The notes: a model not told the origin generated them from the letters alone. A DNA stretch of 64,000 nt from Streptomyces sp. NBC_01445 (GCF_035918235.1 NZ_CP109485.1:9331001-9395000); one strand, 5' to 3'; counted from the first letter of the stretch, positions 25,036 through 34,288 are shown. Program-made: numbers and translations.

Positions 25036-25050
25036 GACGGAGGCTCGCCC

Positions 25051-25206
25051 TCAGGGTGTGCACCGGTTGCCGTCGCCACGACAGGAACCTGAAGGCGTCC
25101 TCAGGTATCTCAACGAGCGGACATGTGCCATGTTCTGCCATACCCGTACGGGAGACCCGCACGGAGCTGATCGGCGTGGCACGTTGACGCGCTGTGCGGG
25201 CTCCAT
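25051..25206 (-). CDS. Possible small protein ending at the orphan terminator
   Basis: A 51-residue minus-strand frame (ATG 25206), or 26 residues from ATG 25131, ends 15 bp before the strong hairpin at 24995-25035. The C-terminal part is Arg/Gly-rich with two Cys (SCRGDGNRCTP). Neither start has a good ribosome site and codon bias is weak, so it may be an untranslated RNA instead. I give it because the terminator needs a transcript. The remainder of the 24792-25316 gap shows nothing else. Confidence 0.3.
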   Translation of the reverse strand: MEPAQRVNVPRRSAPCGSPVRVWQNMAHVRSLRYLRTPSGSCRGDGNRCTP

Positions 25207-25316
25207 GCGTTCACCGTGATTCCCGACCGTGCGGCGCCCGTGATCGATAGGTTGTTCCCCTGCATCAGCCGTCATCCGGACGGCGATGTCCGCAGCGGTG
25301 CAACGTGGGAGGTCAG

Positions 25317-25769
25317 ATGCGTTCGCGAGTCTCGGCGTATGCGGTCGCTGTCATGGACGAGCAGTTGCTGCTCACCCAACTCGCGGACAGTTCGCCGGTG
25401 TTCGAGCCCGGCCTGTGGCACCTGCCCGGTGGCGGGATCGACCCGGGGGAGCAGCCGCGCGAGACGCTGGGGCGCGAACTGTACGAGGAGACCGGCCTGG
25501 AGCTCCTGGACGCCCGGCTGGTCGACGCGAGGACGTACACCGCTCACCGGCTCGGCATCGACTGGCATCTGGTGGGGCTCTTCTACCGCGTCGACCTCAA
25601 GCCCGGCCCTCCCGTGGTGACCAAGGGGGACGACTCCACCAGCGCCGTCACCTGGATGCCCCTGTCCGGCTTGCGGGAGTCCGAGCTGTCCCCCGCGGCG
25701 GTCGACGGCTTGGCGATGACCGGTGTGCGCTGCAACCGTCGGCCCCGTGTGGCCGCGACCCACCAGTAG
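25317..25769 (+). CDS. Nudix hydrolase
   Basis: A 150-residue Nudix pyrophosphatase. The Nudix box GGGIDPGEQPRETLGRELYEETGLEL matches Gx5Ex7REUxEExGU with all catalytic Glu. Start ATG 25317 has GGGAGG at 25307-25312; the alternative GTG 25305 overlaps that site. It would hydrolyse a nucleoside-diphosphate-linked compound. Two very short ORFs and the sensor phosphatase follow on the same strand. Confidence 0.9.
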   Translation: MRSRVSAYAVAVMDEQLLLTQLADSSPVFEPGLWHLPGGGIDPGEQPRETLGRELYEETGLELLDARLVDARTYTAHRLGIDWHLVGLFYRVDLKPGPPVVTKGDDSTSAVTWMPLSGLRESELSPAAVDGLAMTGVRCNRRPRVAATHQ

Positions 25770-25783
25770 CGGAGGAAGCGAAC

Positions 25784-25810
25784 ATGACCTTCCCCTGGAA
25801 AGGGGCATAA
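25784..25810 (+). CDS. Eight-residue micro-ORF after the Nudix gene
   Basis: ATG to TAA encodes MTFPWKGA, preceded by GGAGGA at 25771-25776 with ideal spacing. It overlaps CCCCTGGAAAGGGG and the inverted repeat GCAT-AAA-ATGC (25806-25816). It may be a leader peptide or the stub of a lost gene. Confidence 0.3.
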   Translation: MTFPWKGA

Positions 25811-25836
25811 AATGCCGTGGGGAGTCTGGAGGCACT

Positions 25837-25881
25837 ATGGCCGAGAATCTGGACCGCAGTACACGCCGGGGCTCCGGCTGA
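25837..25881 (+). CDS. 14-residue micro-ORF before the sensor phosphatase
   Basis: ATG to TGA encodes MAENLDRSTRRGSG, with TGGAGG 6 bp upstream. Like the previous micro-ORF it has a better ribosome site than chance would give. It ends 97 bp before the phosphatase start. Confidence 0.3.
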   Translation: MAENLDRSTRRGSG

Positions 25882-25978
25882 CAAAATACTCGTCCTCGAT
25901 GGAGTCGATGACATCCCGAACCGGGCTGATCCCTTTCAGCAGTCCCTCGGACCCCGGCGATTCTGGGGAGGTGACTGG

Positions 25979-28066
25979 ATGGATGCGATCGGTTCGTCGC
26001 GGGCCGGCCTGACAACGGCGGGCACGGTTTCCGAGCCCGGCGGCCTTCTGGACGCCCTGGCCGTGGCCGCGGTGATGATCGACGCCCAGGGCCGGATCTG
26101 CCTGTGGAGCCCGCAGGCCGAGGAGCTGTTCGGCTTCACCGCCGAGGAGGCGCTGGGGCAGTACGCTGCGCCGCTCCTGGTCGCCCCGGAAAACCAGGAT
26201 CTCGTGCTCGGCCTGTTCGCCGAGGTCATGGAGAGCGGCCGGAGCTGGGCCGGCGTCTTCCCGGTACGCCACAAGGACGGCAGCACCCGCCTGGTGGAGT
26301 TCCGCAACATGCGGCTCCACGACGAGCTCGGAGACGTCTACGCCCTCGGCATCGCCAGCGATCAGGCCCTCCTGCGCCGCGTCGAGAGGGACCTTGCGCT
26401 GTCCGTGCAGCTAGTGGCCCAGTCGCCCATCGGGCTCGCGGTACTGGACACGAACCTGCGCTACGTGATGGTCAACCCCGCGCTGGAACGCATCAACGCC
26501 CTGCCCGCCGAGCAGCACATCGGCCGCGGCGTCGGCGAGGCCCTGCCGTTCCTGGACACCGAAGCCATCACGGCCACGATGCGCCAGGTCATGGCCACGG
26601 GCACGCCGGTCCTCAACGAGTTCACCATCGGCCGACCCGGCGGAGCCTCCGACGTGGAACACGCCTGGTCGGTGTCCTACTACCGGCTGGACGACCCGGC
26701 GGGCCGGGTCCTCGGCCTGGCCATCTCCGTGGTGGACGTGAGCGAACAGCACCGGGCCTCGCAGGAAGCCGCCCGGGCCCGCCGGCGCCTGGCCTTCATC
26801 GCCGACGCGTCCAAGATCGTGGGCACCACTCTGGACGTCGAGCAGACCGCGCACGAGTTGGCGTCGGTGGTCGTCCCCGAGCTGGCCGACCTGGCGGCGG
26901 TCGACATACTCGACGCCGTGCTCCAGGGCCTGCGCCAGACCACCCCGGCCGCCGGAGGACCCGCTCTGTTCCGGGCACTGGCGGTGACGGCGGCCTACTC
27001 CACCAACGCGCTCCACGCCGCCGACACCCCCGGGCAGATCGCCAGCTACGCGGCCGACCGGTACATCACCCAGTGCGTGACCTCAGGGCGTCCGGTGCTG
27101 GTGGAGCACGTGAGCGAAGCGGACCTGGAGCGCATCGCCCCCGACCCGAAGTCCGCCCGGGTCCTGTCCCGGGCGGGGCTGCACTCCTATCTTGCGGTGC
27201 CGCTCATCGCGCGCGGAGAGGTGCTCGGCGCGCTGGACCTGGGCCGCGCGAGGAACGAGCTGCCGTTCGACGAGGACGACGTCGTCCTGGCCGGCGAGCT
27301 GGCCGCCCGCGCGGCGGTCTGCATCGACAACGCCCGCTCGTACCAGAGTGAACGCCGCACCGCCCTCACCCTCCAGCGCCACCTGCTCCCGCCCAGGCCG
27401 CCCCGCAGGCCCGGCCTGGAGATCGCTTACCGCTACCAGCCCGCCCAGTCGGCCAGCGAGATCGGCGGCGACTGGTTCGACACCATCCCGGTGGCCGGGA
27501 ACAAGACCGCCCTCGTGATCGGTGACGTGATGGGCAGCGGCATCAACGCCGCCGCCACCATGGGCCAACTGCGCACGGCCACCCGCACGTTGGCGGACCT
27601 GGACCTCGCGCCGGCCGAGGTGCTCCGCCACCTCGACCACACCGCCGCCGAACTCGACCCCGCGTTCGCCACGTGCATATACACCGTGTACGACCCGCAC
27701 CGCGGCGAGTGCCGGATCGCCGTCGCGGGCCACCTGCCGCCCATCCTGGTCAGGCCCGGCCGGCGCCCCGAACTCCTCGACCTGCCCACGGGGACACCTC
27801 TCGGTGTGGGGGACGTCGCCTTCCAGGAGACGACTGTGAAGATGGAGAGCGGCGACCAACTCGTGCTCTACACCGATGGGTTGATCGAGACGCGTTCCGA
27901 CGCCATAGATGCCCGCATCAACACACTGCTCGATCTGCTCTCCGAGCCGCAGGGGTCCCTGGACGAGGTCTGCGACCACCTCCTCGTGGCACTGCGGGAC
28001 GAGGGGGACCGCGACGACGTGGCCCTCCTGATCGCCCGGGCCCGCCCGCTGGGGTCCACGTCGTAG
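25979..28066 (+). CDS. PAS-PAS-GAF-PP2C sensor phosphatase
   Basis: A 695-residue cytosolic protein. PAS1 spans about 22-135 (AAVMIDAQGRICLWSPQAEELFGF), PAS2 about 150-270 (SPIGLAVLDTNLRYVMVNPALERIN), GAF about 290-460 (VPLIARGEVLGALDLGRA) and the SpoIIE/PP2C domain the last 220, with SEIGGDWFDTIPV, VIGDVMGSGINAAATM, LVLYTDGLIETR and RDDVALLIAR. Start ATG 25979 follows GGGGAGG at the right spacing. It probably dephosphorylates an anti-anti-sigma factor in response to a signal sensed by PAS or GAF. This is a common Streptomyces architecture whose ligands are mostly unknown. Confidence 0.93.
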   Translation: MDAIGSSRAGLTTAGTVSEPGGLLDALAVAAVMIDAQGRICLWSPQAEELFGFTAEEALGQYAAPLLVAPENQDLVLGLFAEVMESGRSWAGVFPVRHKDGSTRLVEFRNMRLHDELGDVYALGIASDQALLRRVERDLALSVQLVAQSPIGLAVLDTNLRYVMVNPALERINALPAEQHIGRGVGEALPFLDTEAITATMRQVMATGTPVLNEFTIGRPGGASDVEHAWSVSYYRLDDPAGRVLGLAISVVDVSEQHRASQEAARARRRLAFIADASKIVGTTLDVEQTAHELASVVVPELADLAAVDILDAVLQGLRQTTPAAGGPALFRALAVTAAYSTNALHAADTPGQIASYAADRYITQCVTSGRPVLVEHVSEADLERIAPDPKSARVLSRAGLHSYLAVPLIARGEVLGALDLGRARNELPFDEDDVVLAGELAARAAVCIDNARSYQSERRTALTLQRHLLPPRPPRRPGLEIAYRYQPAQSASEIGGDWFDTIPVAGNKTALVIGDVMGSGINAAATMGQLRTATRTLADLDLAPAEVLRHLDHTAAELDPAFATCIYTVYDPHRGECRIAVAGHLPPILVRPGRRPELLDLPTGTPLGVGDVAFQETTVKMESGDQLVLYTDGLIETRSDAIDARINTLLDLLSEPQGSLDEVCDHLLVALRDEGDRDDVALLIARARPLGSTS

Positions 28067-28088
28067 AGCCTCGGCGCGATCCGGTCGT

Positions 28089-29129
28089 CTACAACAACTG
28101 CCGCCTGCGGCCGAGCCACGTCTGGGCGATGACCACGACCGCGAGGAACGCGCCGCTGACGACCTGCTGGTAGGAGGAGTCGAGGGAGCCGATCTGGTTG
28201 ATGACGTTCTGGATCACCTTCAGGAGCAGCACACCCACCAGAGAGCCGCTGACGTAACCCAGACCGCCGGTCAGCAGGGTGCCGCCGATGACGACCGCGG
28301 AAATGGCCTCCAGCTCCATGCCGTTGCCCAGAATCGTGACGCCGGAGGCGAGCCAGGCGGCGTTGAGCGCGCCGGCCAGGCCCGCGAGGACGCCGGACAG
28401 CGTATAGACGATGATCTTGGTACGGGCCACGGGAGCACCCATGAGGGCGGCCGCATCCTCGTTGCCGCCGACCGCGTACACATGCTGGCCGAAGCGGCTG
28501 CGGCGCAGGACCACCGCGCCCGCCACGAACAGGACCAGAGTGATCCACACGGGGTTGCCGACGCCGAGGGTCGTGCCCTGGCCGAGCTCGGCGAGGAACG
28601 ACCCCTTCTTGACGAGGTAGGTGTCGGCGCCCTCGTTGGTCAGGGACAGCATCAGGCCGCGCGCGCCCAGCATCGCGGCCAGCGTGACGATGAAGGGAGC
28701 GAGCCGCGAGCGGGCGATCAGCAGGCCGTTGACCACACCGATGAGACCGCAGACGACCATCGGCAGCAGGAGCGCCACCAAAGTGCCGTACTGCGAACCC
28801 CACGCGGCAAGAACACCGCCGAGAGCGAAGAGCGAACCGACCGACAGGTCGATGCCGCCGGTGATGATGACGAAGGTCATGCCGAGCGCGACGACCGCCA
28901 GGAACGCCGAACTCGTCGCCATGTTGGACAGGTTGTCCCCGGTGGCGAACGAGTCGAAGCTCAGCGACGCCACCGCCGACACGATCACGAGGACCGCGAG
29001 CGCGCCGTGCTGCTGGACCAGGGCGCTCAGCCGCTCGGAGCGGCTGCTGCCCACGGGCTCGGCGGCGTCGAGCAGCTCCTTCTCGGTACGGGCCACGGCC
29101 TCTTCCGTTTCCGTCCTGGTCGCCGTCAT
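28089..29129 (-). CDS. yjfF: Furanose ABC transporter permease, YjfF-like
   Basis: A 346-residue RbsC/BPD_transp_2 permease with about 8-10 helices. FLAVVALGMTFVIITGGIDLSVGSL and MLGARGLMLSLTNEGADTY align well with E. coli YjfF from memory. The EAISAVVIGGTLLTGGLGYVSG loop is the cytosolic contact to the ATPase. ATG 29129 overlaps the ytfT-like stop by ATGA. It is the last gene of the importer operon; no clear terminator follows in the 22 bp before the phosphatase end. Confidence 0.88.
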   Translation of the reverse strand: MTATRTETEEAVARTEKELLDAAEPVGSSRSERLSALVQQHGALAVLVIVSAVASLSFDSFATGDNLSNMATSSAFLAVVALGMTFVIITGGIDLSVGSLFALGGVLAAWGSQYGTLVALLLPMVVCGLIGVVNGLLIARSRLAPFIVTLAAMLGARGLMLSLTNEGADTYLVKKGSFLAELGQGTTLGVGNPVWITLVLFVAGAVVLRRSRFGQHVYAVGGNEDAAALMGAPVARTKIIVYTLSGVLAGLAGALNAAWLASGVTILGNGMELEAISAVVIGGTLLTGGLGYVSGSLVGVLLLKVIQNVINQIGSLDSSYQQVVSGAFLAVVVIAQTWLGRRRQLL

Positions 29130-30088
29130 CGCTTCCCCCGTCCGCGCGCCGCGTACACCGCCAGCACGATCACGATGGCCTGGGCGATCTGCGTCCACGA
29201 AGGCGGCAGATCGTGCTTGATGAGGGTGGCGGTGAGCAGCTGGATGAGGACGGCGCCCGCCACCGTTCCGGCGATGTTGACCCTGCCGCCGCTCAGGGGG
29301 GTGCCGCCGACCACCACCGCGGTGATCGCGGACAGCTCCATGAGGTTGCCCAGCGACGTGGGGTCGCTGGCCTGCAGCCGCGCGGTCGCGAGCACACCGG
29401 CGACGGCGGCGAGGAGCGCGCACGCCACGTAGACGAGCATCAGGACGCGGCGCACCGGGAGCCCCGCGAGCTTCGCGGCCGCCCGGTTGTCGCCGATGGC
29501 GAGCAACTGCCGCCCGAAGGTGGTGCGCCGGATGACGAAGGCGACCAGCAGAGCGAGCGCCGCGGCGATCACGATGAGGTAGGGGATGCCGAGCACGTCA
29601 CCCGAACCGAGCGACGCGAGCCCCGGGTTGTGCAGGTCCTTGAGCTGCGGCAGCAGCACCAGGGCGATGCCTCGGCCGCCGACCATGAGGGCGAGGGTGG
29701 CCACGATCGGCTGCACACCGACCCAGGCGACCAGCGCCCCGTTGGCCAGGCCCACCACGGCCGCGAACACGGCCACCGTGAGCAGGGCCGGCACCAGCCC
29801 GTACCCCAGATAGAGGGCAGTGACCGAGGCGGCGAGCGCCATGACCGCGCCCACGGACAGGTCGATGCCCTCGGTGCCGATGGCCAGGGCCATGCCGAGG
29901 GCGACGATGATCACGGGCGCGACCTGCACGGCCTGCGTCCGGAAGTTCTCCGCGGACAGGAAGTGCGGCGTCACGGCGATGTTGACGACGAGCAGGACGG
30001 CCACGCCCGCGTACACACCGTACGTCTGCATCCACTGCAGGACTCGCGCGCGGTCGAGGGCGGCCGGGTGTATCGCGGCCTCAGCCAT
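29126..30088 (-). CDS. ytfT: Furanose ABC transporter permease, YtfT-like
   Basis: A 320-residue RbsC-type permease. APVIIVALGMALAIGTEGIDLSVGAVMAL, VGVQPIVATLALMVGGRGIAL and GLASLGSGDVLGIP resemble E. coli YtfT more than RbsC, as far as I recall these sequences. It overlaps the ATPase gene by 8 bp and the second permease by 4 bp, so the three are translationally coupled and probably form a heterodimeric channel on the twin ATPase. Confidence 0.88.
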   Translation of the reverse strand: MAEAAIHPAALDRARVLQWMQTYGVYAGVAVLLVVNIAVTPHFLSAENFRTQAVQVAPVIIVALGMALAIGTEGIDLSVGAVMALAASVTALYLGYGLVPALLTVAVFAAVVGLANGALVAWVGVQPIVATLALMVGGRGIALVLLPQLKDLHNPGLASLGSGDVLGIPYLIVIAAALALLVAFVIRRTTFGRQLLAIGDNRAAAKLAGLPVRRVLMLVYVACALLAAVAGVLATARLQASDPTSLGNLMELSAITAVVVGGTPLSGGRVNIAGTVAGAVLIQLLTATLIKHDLPPSWTQIAQAIVIVLAVYAARGRGKR

Positions 30089-31640
30089 GGCGGGTCACCT
30101 CCCCGGCGGCGCCGGGGGCGGGGCTGCCCGCCGCGATGGTCTGCATCAGCTTGTCCTCCGTGACGTCGTCGCCGGTCAGTTCGCCGACGACCGCGCCGTC
30201 CTTCAGCACGACCACGCGGTCGGATCCTTCGATGAGTTCCTCCAGGTCGGAGGAGATGAGCAGGACACCGAGGCCGTCGTCGGCCAGTTCGTCGACGAGC
30301 TTCTGCACCTCGGCCTTGGCGCCCACGTCGATGCCGCGCGTGGGCTCGTCCAGGAGCAGCACCTTCGGGTTCATCGCCAGCCAGCGGGCCAGGAGCACCT
30401 TCTGCTGATTGCCGCCGGACAGCTCACCGACTTTCTGGTTCGGCGAGGACGCCTTGATCCGGAGCCTCTTGACGAAGGTGTCCACGATCTTGTCGACCTG
30501 GGCCTCGGAGACCAGACCGAAGCGGGAGAGCCTCGGCAGTGCGGCAAGCGCGATGTTCTCGCGGACGGAGAGCCCGGGGACGATGCCCTCGCTCTTGCGG
30601 TCCTCGGGCAGCAGGCTGATGCCGGCGCGGATGGCGGCGGGCGTGGATCCCGAGCGCAGCGGGACACCGGCCACGGTGACGCTGCCCGCCTTCGACGGCA
30701 GAGCCCCGGAGATGGCCTTGGCGGTCTCCGTGCGCCCCGACCCGAGCAGCCCGCCCAGACCGACTACCTCGCCGGGACGGATGTCCAGCGAGACTCCGAG
30801 CAGCTTGTGAGGAACCGTCAGATCCCGGGCGCTGAGCACAGGTTCGGAACTCGCGGCATGGTGGTCGCCGGTGAACTTGGTGACGCCCTCACTGCGTACC
30901 TCACCCATGTCACGCCCCAGCATCGTGGACACCAGCGTGAGCCGGTCCAGGTCCGCGAGCCGTCCGGTGTGCACGCGGCAGCCGTCCCGCAGCACTGTCA
31001 CGGCGTCGCACACGGCGTACAGCTCGTCGAGCCGGTGGCTGACGTAGATGACGGCGATCCCGTCGGCGCGCAGCCGGCGGATCACCTCGAACAGCGTCTC
31101 CACCTCCCGTGGTTCGAGGGAGGAGGTCGGCTCGTCCATGATGACGACGCGTGCGTCGGCGGCGACGGCCCGGGCCAGGGCCACCATCTGCTGGGCGCCG
31201 ACGCCCAGCGTGCGCAGCGGCTGCCGCACGTCCACCCGCACCCCGTACGCGCGCAGCGTCTGGGCGGCGTCGCGGTGCATACGGCCGAAGTCGAGCAGCC
31301 CGAACCGGTTGCGCGGCTCGCGCCCCAGGAAGAGGTTGCGGGCCACGCTCAGCAGCGGGATGAGGTTGACCTCTTGGTAGATCGTGGAGATGCCCGCGTT
31401 CTGGGCCTCCAGCGGTGTGGCGAAGGAGACCGGGCGGCCCTGGAAGGTGATGTCTCCCGCGTCGGGCCGGTACACACCGGTGAGCACCTTGATGAGCGTC
31501 GACTTGCCGGCGCCGTTCTCGCCGATCAGGGCGTGGACCTCACCGGCGTGCAGCGCGAGGTCCACACCGTCGAGGGCCCGGACACCGGGGAACGACTTGC
31601 TGAGTCCGCGGACTGTGAGGACTTCGGCGGAGGGAGTCAC
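30081..31640 (-). CDS. ytfR: Furanose ABC transporter ATPase, two nucleotide-binding domains
   Basis: A 519-residue fused ATPase of the RbsA/YtfR type. Domain 1 has Walker [11 protein letters not shown], a [14 protein letters not shown] region in place of the usual LSGGQ motif, and Walker [12 protein letters not shown]. Domain 2 has the degenerate Walker [13 protein letters not shown], then [15 protein letters not shown] and [14 protein letters not shown]. It energises import by the YtfT/YjfF pair. It starts 108 bp after the binding-protein stop, with a stable hairpin between. Confidence 0.93.
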   Translation of the reverse strand: MTPSAEVLTVRGLSKSFPGVRALDGVDLALHAGEVHALIGENGAGKSTLIKVLTGVYRPDAGDITFQGRPVSFATPLEAQNAGISTIYQEVNLIPLLSVARNLFLGREPRNRFGLLDFGRMHRDAAQTLRAYGVRVDVRQPLRTLGVGAQQMVALARAVAADARVVIMDEPTSSLEPREVETLFEVIRRLRADGIAVIYVSHRLDELYAVCDAVTVLRDGCRVHTGRLADLDRLTLVSTMLGRDMGEVRSEGVTKFTGDHHAASSEPVLSARDLTVPHKLLGVSLDIRPGEVVGLGGLLGSGRTETAKAISGALPSKAGSVTVAGVPLRSGSTPAAIRAGISLLPEDRKSEGIVPGLSVRENIALAALPRLSRFGLVSEAQVDKIVDTFVKRLRIKASSPNQKVGELSGGNQQKVLLARWLAMNPKVLLLDEPTRGIDVGAKAEVQKLVDELADDGLGVLLISSDLEELIEGSDRVVVLKDGAVVGELTGDDVTEDKLMQTIAAGSPAPGAAGEVTRHG

Positions 31641-31695
31641 CTGTGCCTCCAGGTGGGGTGAAGGGCTGGGGCAGGGGAGAGGAGTACGGATCAGG

Positions 31696-31734
31696 GGCGG
31701 GGTGGGCCGCCGCTCGGGCCTGCCCCACCCCGCC
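31696..31734 (-). terminator. Hairpin between binding-protein and ATPase genes
   Basis: GGCGGGGTGGG (31696-31706) pairs with CCCACCCCGCC (31724-31734) across 17 nt. It sits inside the operon, just after ytfQ. It is more likely a partial terminator or 3' stabiliser that raises binding-protein mRNA above ATPase and permease mRNA than a full stop. Confidence 0.6.
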
Positions 31735-31748
31735 CGCCTGAAGCTGCG

Positions 31749-32846
31749 TCAGAACGCCTTGCCGATCTCGGACTTGGCATTCTTCACGTCGTAGGCCCCG
31801 TCCTGGATGATGACGTCCTGGGGGACTTCCTTGCCCTGCGTGAACGTGTCGAGGGTCTGGAAGGCGAGCGGGCCGAAGCGCGGGTTGGACTCGATGACAC
31901 CGCTGATCCAGCCGTCGACAATGCCCTGGACCGCGTTGCGCGTCCCGTCGACCGTCACGATCTTCACGTCACCGGCCTTCTTGCCGGCGCCCTTGAGCGC
32001 GGCGACCGCGCCGAGACCCATCTCGTCGTTCTCGGCGTAGATCCCCTTGATGCCGGGCTTGGACTGGATCAGCTGCTCGGTGACCTGCTGTCCCTTCTCA
32101 CGGGCGAAGTCGCCGGTCTGCTGGAAGACCACCTTGAGGTCGGGTGCCTTCTCCTTGATACGGTCCTTGAAGCCCTTGGTGCGCTCGGTGGTGACGTTGT
32201 TGCCCGCGGCGCCGAGCAGGATCGCGACCTCGCCCTTGCCGCCGGTCGCCTCGATCATCTGGTCGGCGGCGCGCTTGCCCTGGTCGACGAAGTCCGAGGC
32301 GATGAAGCTGACGTAGTCCTTGCACGCCGTGGCGTTGATCTTGCGGTCGATGGTGACGATCGGCACCTTCTTGGCCGCGGCGGCCTTCAGCACCGGCTCC
32401 CAGCCGTCCGAGTTGAGCGGAGCGATCACCAGCAGGTCGGCGCCCTTGGCGAGGAGGTCCTGCACATCGCTGATCTGCTTGGAGAACTGGGACTGGGCGT
32501 TGGCGGTGAGCAGCTTCAGACCGCGCTTGTTCGCCTCGGCCTTGATCGAGGCCGTCTCGGCGATCCGGAAGGGGTTGGCCTCCTTCTCGGACTGCGAGAA
32601 GCCGACCGTGGCGCTCTTGAGGTCGAGCTTCTTCCCGCCGTACGCGTCGATCGTGCAGCCCTTGCTGCCGGGCTTCGGCGTGACGACCTTCTGGCCCGCG
32701 TCGGCGGCGGACGCGGAGGAGTCGGACTTGTTCGAGGCGTCGTCCTCGGACTTGGCGCAGCCGGAGGCGGTGAGGGCCATGGCGGCGGCCAGGGCCACGA
32801 TCACAGGGCGGGCGGTGAGGTGACGGCGGTGGGCGAAGTGCTTCAT
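31749..32846 (-). CDS. ytfQ: Furanose-binding lipoprotein, YtfQ-like
   Basis: A 365-residue periplasmic-binding-protein-like lipoprotein. Lipobox TASGC places the lipidated Cys at 30, followed by a Ser/Asp linker. The mature part VGFSQSEKEANPFRIAETAS, LVIAPLNSDGWEPVLKAA, TIDRK and QTGDFAREKGQQV parallels E. coli YtfQ, which binds galactofuranose. It captures the sugar outside the membrane for YtfR/T/YjfF. An operator-like palindrome lies 113 bp upstream. Arabinofuranose or another furanose is also possible given the linked GH127. Confidence 0.9.
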   Translation of the reverse strand: MKHFAHRRHLTARPVIVALAAAMALTASGCAKSEDDASNKSDSSASAADAGQKVVTPKPGSKGCTIDAYGGKKLDLKSATVGFSQSEKEANPFRIAETASIKAEANKRGLKLLTANAQSQFSKQISDVQDLLAKGADLLVIAPLNSDGWEPVLKAAAAKKVPIVTIDRKINATACKDYVSFIASDFVDQGKRAADQMIEATGGKGEVAILLGAAGNNVTTERTKGFKDRIKEKAPDLKVVFQQTGDFAREKGQQVTEQLIQSKPGIKGIYAENDEMGLGAVAALKGAGKKAGDVKIVTVDGTRNAVQGIVDGWISGVIESNPRFGPLAFQTLDTFTQGKEVPQDVIIQDGAYDVKNAKSEIGKAF

Positions 32847-32958
32847 GGTGACCCCGATCCGGGTGACGCGGCGACGGAGGGTTGGCAGGGAGCAGCGAGG
32901 GCGGCGCGTGTGCGGCTCGACGAGGCGAGAGTCGCGACTGGTCCGCCCGCAGGAGTTT

Positions 32959-32972
32959 TTACATCGTTGAAA
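32959..32972. promoter_or_regulatory. LacI-type operator upstream of ytfQ
   Basis: TTACATCGTTGAAA differs at two of 14 positions from the perfect palindrome TTACAACGTTGTAA at 34262. It lies 113 bp before the binding-protein start. Confidence 0.65.
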
Positions 32973-33038
32973 GGGGGGTGTAAAGCCTTTGTGCGGGACG
33001 TGACCGCCCTGTGATTCGGGCGGGCCGTCCGGTCGTGG

Positions 33039-34154
33039 TCAACGTGCGACCGTGGTGAGGTGCGGGAAGCTGAGCACGGTCCGGCTGCGCATGACCTGGT
33101 CCGGGCGCAGGACGGTGCTCGGATACTCGGACCGGTTGGGGGAGTCGGGGAAGTGCTGCGACTCCAGGCACAGACCCGAGTGGGCGCCGAGCCGGCGACC
33201 CAGGAAGTCGCCGAAACCACCGTCGAGTTGCTGCCCCGCGTACACCTGGAGCCCGGGCTCGCTGGTGTGCACCTCGAGCACGCGCCCGCTGCCGGGGTCC
33301 TCGAGACGGGCCGCACGCCGCAGGACCAACTGCCCCTCTCCGGACGGTCGTTCACGGTCGTCGAGTGCCCAGCAGTGGTCGTATCCGTCGGCGCGCCTCA
33401 ACTGCTCGTCGGGCTCGGCGATCCGCGCACCGATCCGCCGTGACCGGGTGAAGTCGAACGGCGAACCGGCCACCGGTGCGGGTGCGCCAGGCAGCGGGAG
33501 GCCCGTCTCGTCGATGGGTAGATACGTGGTGGCGTCCACGGTCAGAAGGTGGTCGAGTACCCCTCGGTCCGGGTTCCCGGAGAGGTTGAAGTAGGCGTGG
33601 TTCGTGAGGTTGACCGGCGTGGGACGGTCGGTGACGCCGCGATAGTCGAGCGTCAGGGATCCGTCGGACGCAAGGGTGTAGGTGACGGACACCTGGAGCG
33701 AACCGGGAAAGCCCTGGTCGCCGTGCGGACTGTCCAGGCTCAGGCGCACACTCGCGGCGCCGTCGGGCCGCTCGCGGGACTCGGCACGCCACACCCGGCG
33801 GTCGAACCCGTCGGCCCCGCCGTGCAGCGAATTGCCCCGGTCGTTGCCCGGGATGTGGTGTCGCGTTCCGTCCAGAGTGAAGGTGCCCGCGGCGATGCGG
33901 TTGGCGTACCGCCCCACCACAGCGCCGAGATACGCGCCATGGGTGGCGTAGTGCTTCACGTCCGGGAGGCTGAGGACCACCTCGGCGGGCGGCCGGCTCC
34001 CGGACGGACCTGGGACACGCAGGGAGTGCAGTACGGCGCCGTACGTCAGGACGGCGGCCTCGACTCCGCTCGCACTGCGCAGAGTCCAGCGCTCGACCGG
34101 GAGGCCCGAGGGGGTGGCGCCGAAGGGTGCCGAGAAGGGGGCGGCGAAGGACAT
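33039..34154 (-). CDS. galM: Aldose 1-epimerase (mutarotase)
   Basis: A 371-residue GalM-family enzyme that interconverts sugar anomers. Diagnostic blocks are HYATHGAYLGAVVGRYANRIAAGTF, NSLHGGADGFDRRVW, LTNHAYFNLSG (catalytic His) and LESQHFPDSPN (catalytic Glu near the end). Start ATG 34154 has GAGGAG 6 bp upstream. Between lacI and ytfQ it probably equilibrates imported alpha/beta furanose or pyranose forms. A perfect LacI-type palindrome lies about 110 bp upstream. Confidence 0.93.
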   Translation of the reverse strand: MSFAAPFSAPFGATPSGLPVERWTLRSASGVEAAVLTYGAVLHSLRVPGPSGSRPPAEVVLSLPDVKHYATHGAYLGAVVGRYANRIAAGTFTLDGTRHHIPGNDRGNSLHGGADGFDRRVWRAESRERPDGAASVRLSLDSPHGDQGFPGSLQVSVTYTLASDGSLTLDYRGVTDRPTPVNLTNHAYFNLSGNPDRGVLDHLLTVDATTYLPIDETGLPLPGAPAPVAGSPFDFTRSRRIGARIAEPDEQLRRADGYDHCWALDDRERPSGEGQLVLRRAARLEDPGSGRVLEVHTSEPGLQVYAGQQLDGGFGDFLGRRLGAHSGLCLESQHFPDSPNRSEYPSTVLRPDQVMRSRTVLSFPHLTTVAR

Positions 34155-34261
34155 GGGCTCCTCGCGGGGGGTGAGGGCCGGGCACTGTCCGGCGCCGGGC
34201 GCGGGGGATACCGGCGGGGCGCGGACGGAGCCGGAGACCGGCAGCTGCGGACGCCTGGACA

Positions 34262-34288
34262 TTACAACGTTGTAAGGCGTCGTTGTAA
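34262..34288. promoter_or_regulatory. Perfect LacI-type operator plus an extra half-site
   Basis: TTACAACGTTGTAA (34262-34275) is a perfect 14-bp palindrome with the central CG typical of LacI sites. The half-site CGTTGTAA is repeated at 34281-34288, 13 bp further on. It lies between lacI and galM, before galM. Confidence 0.8.
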
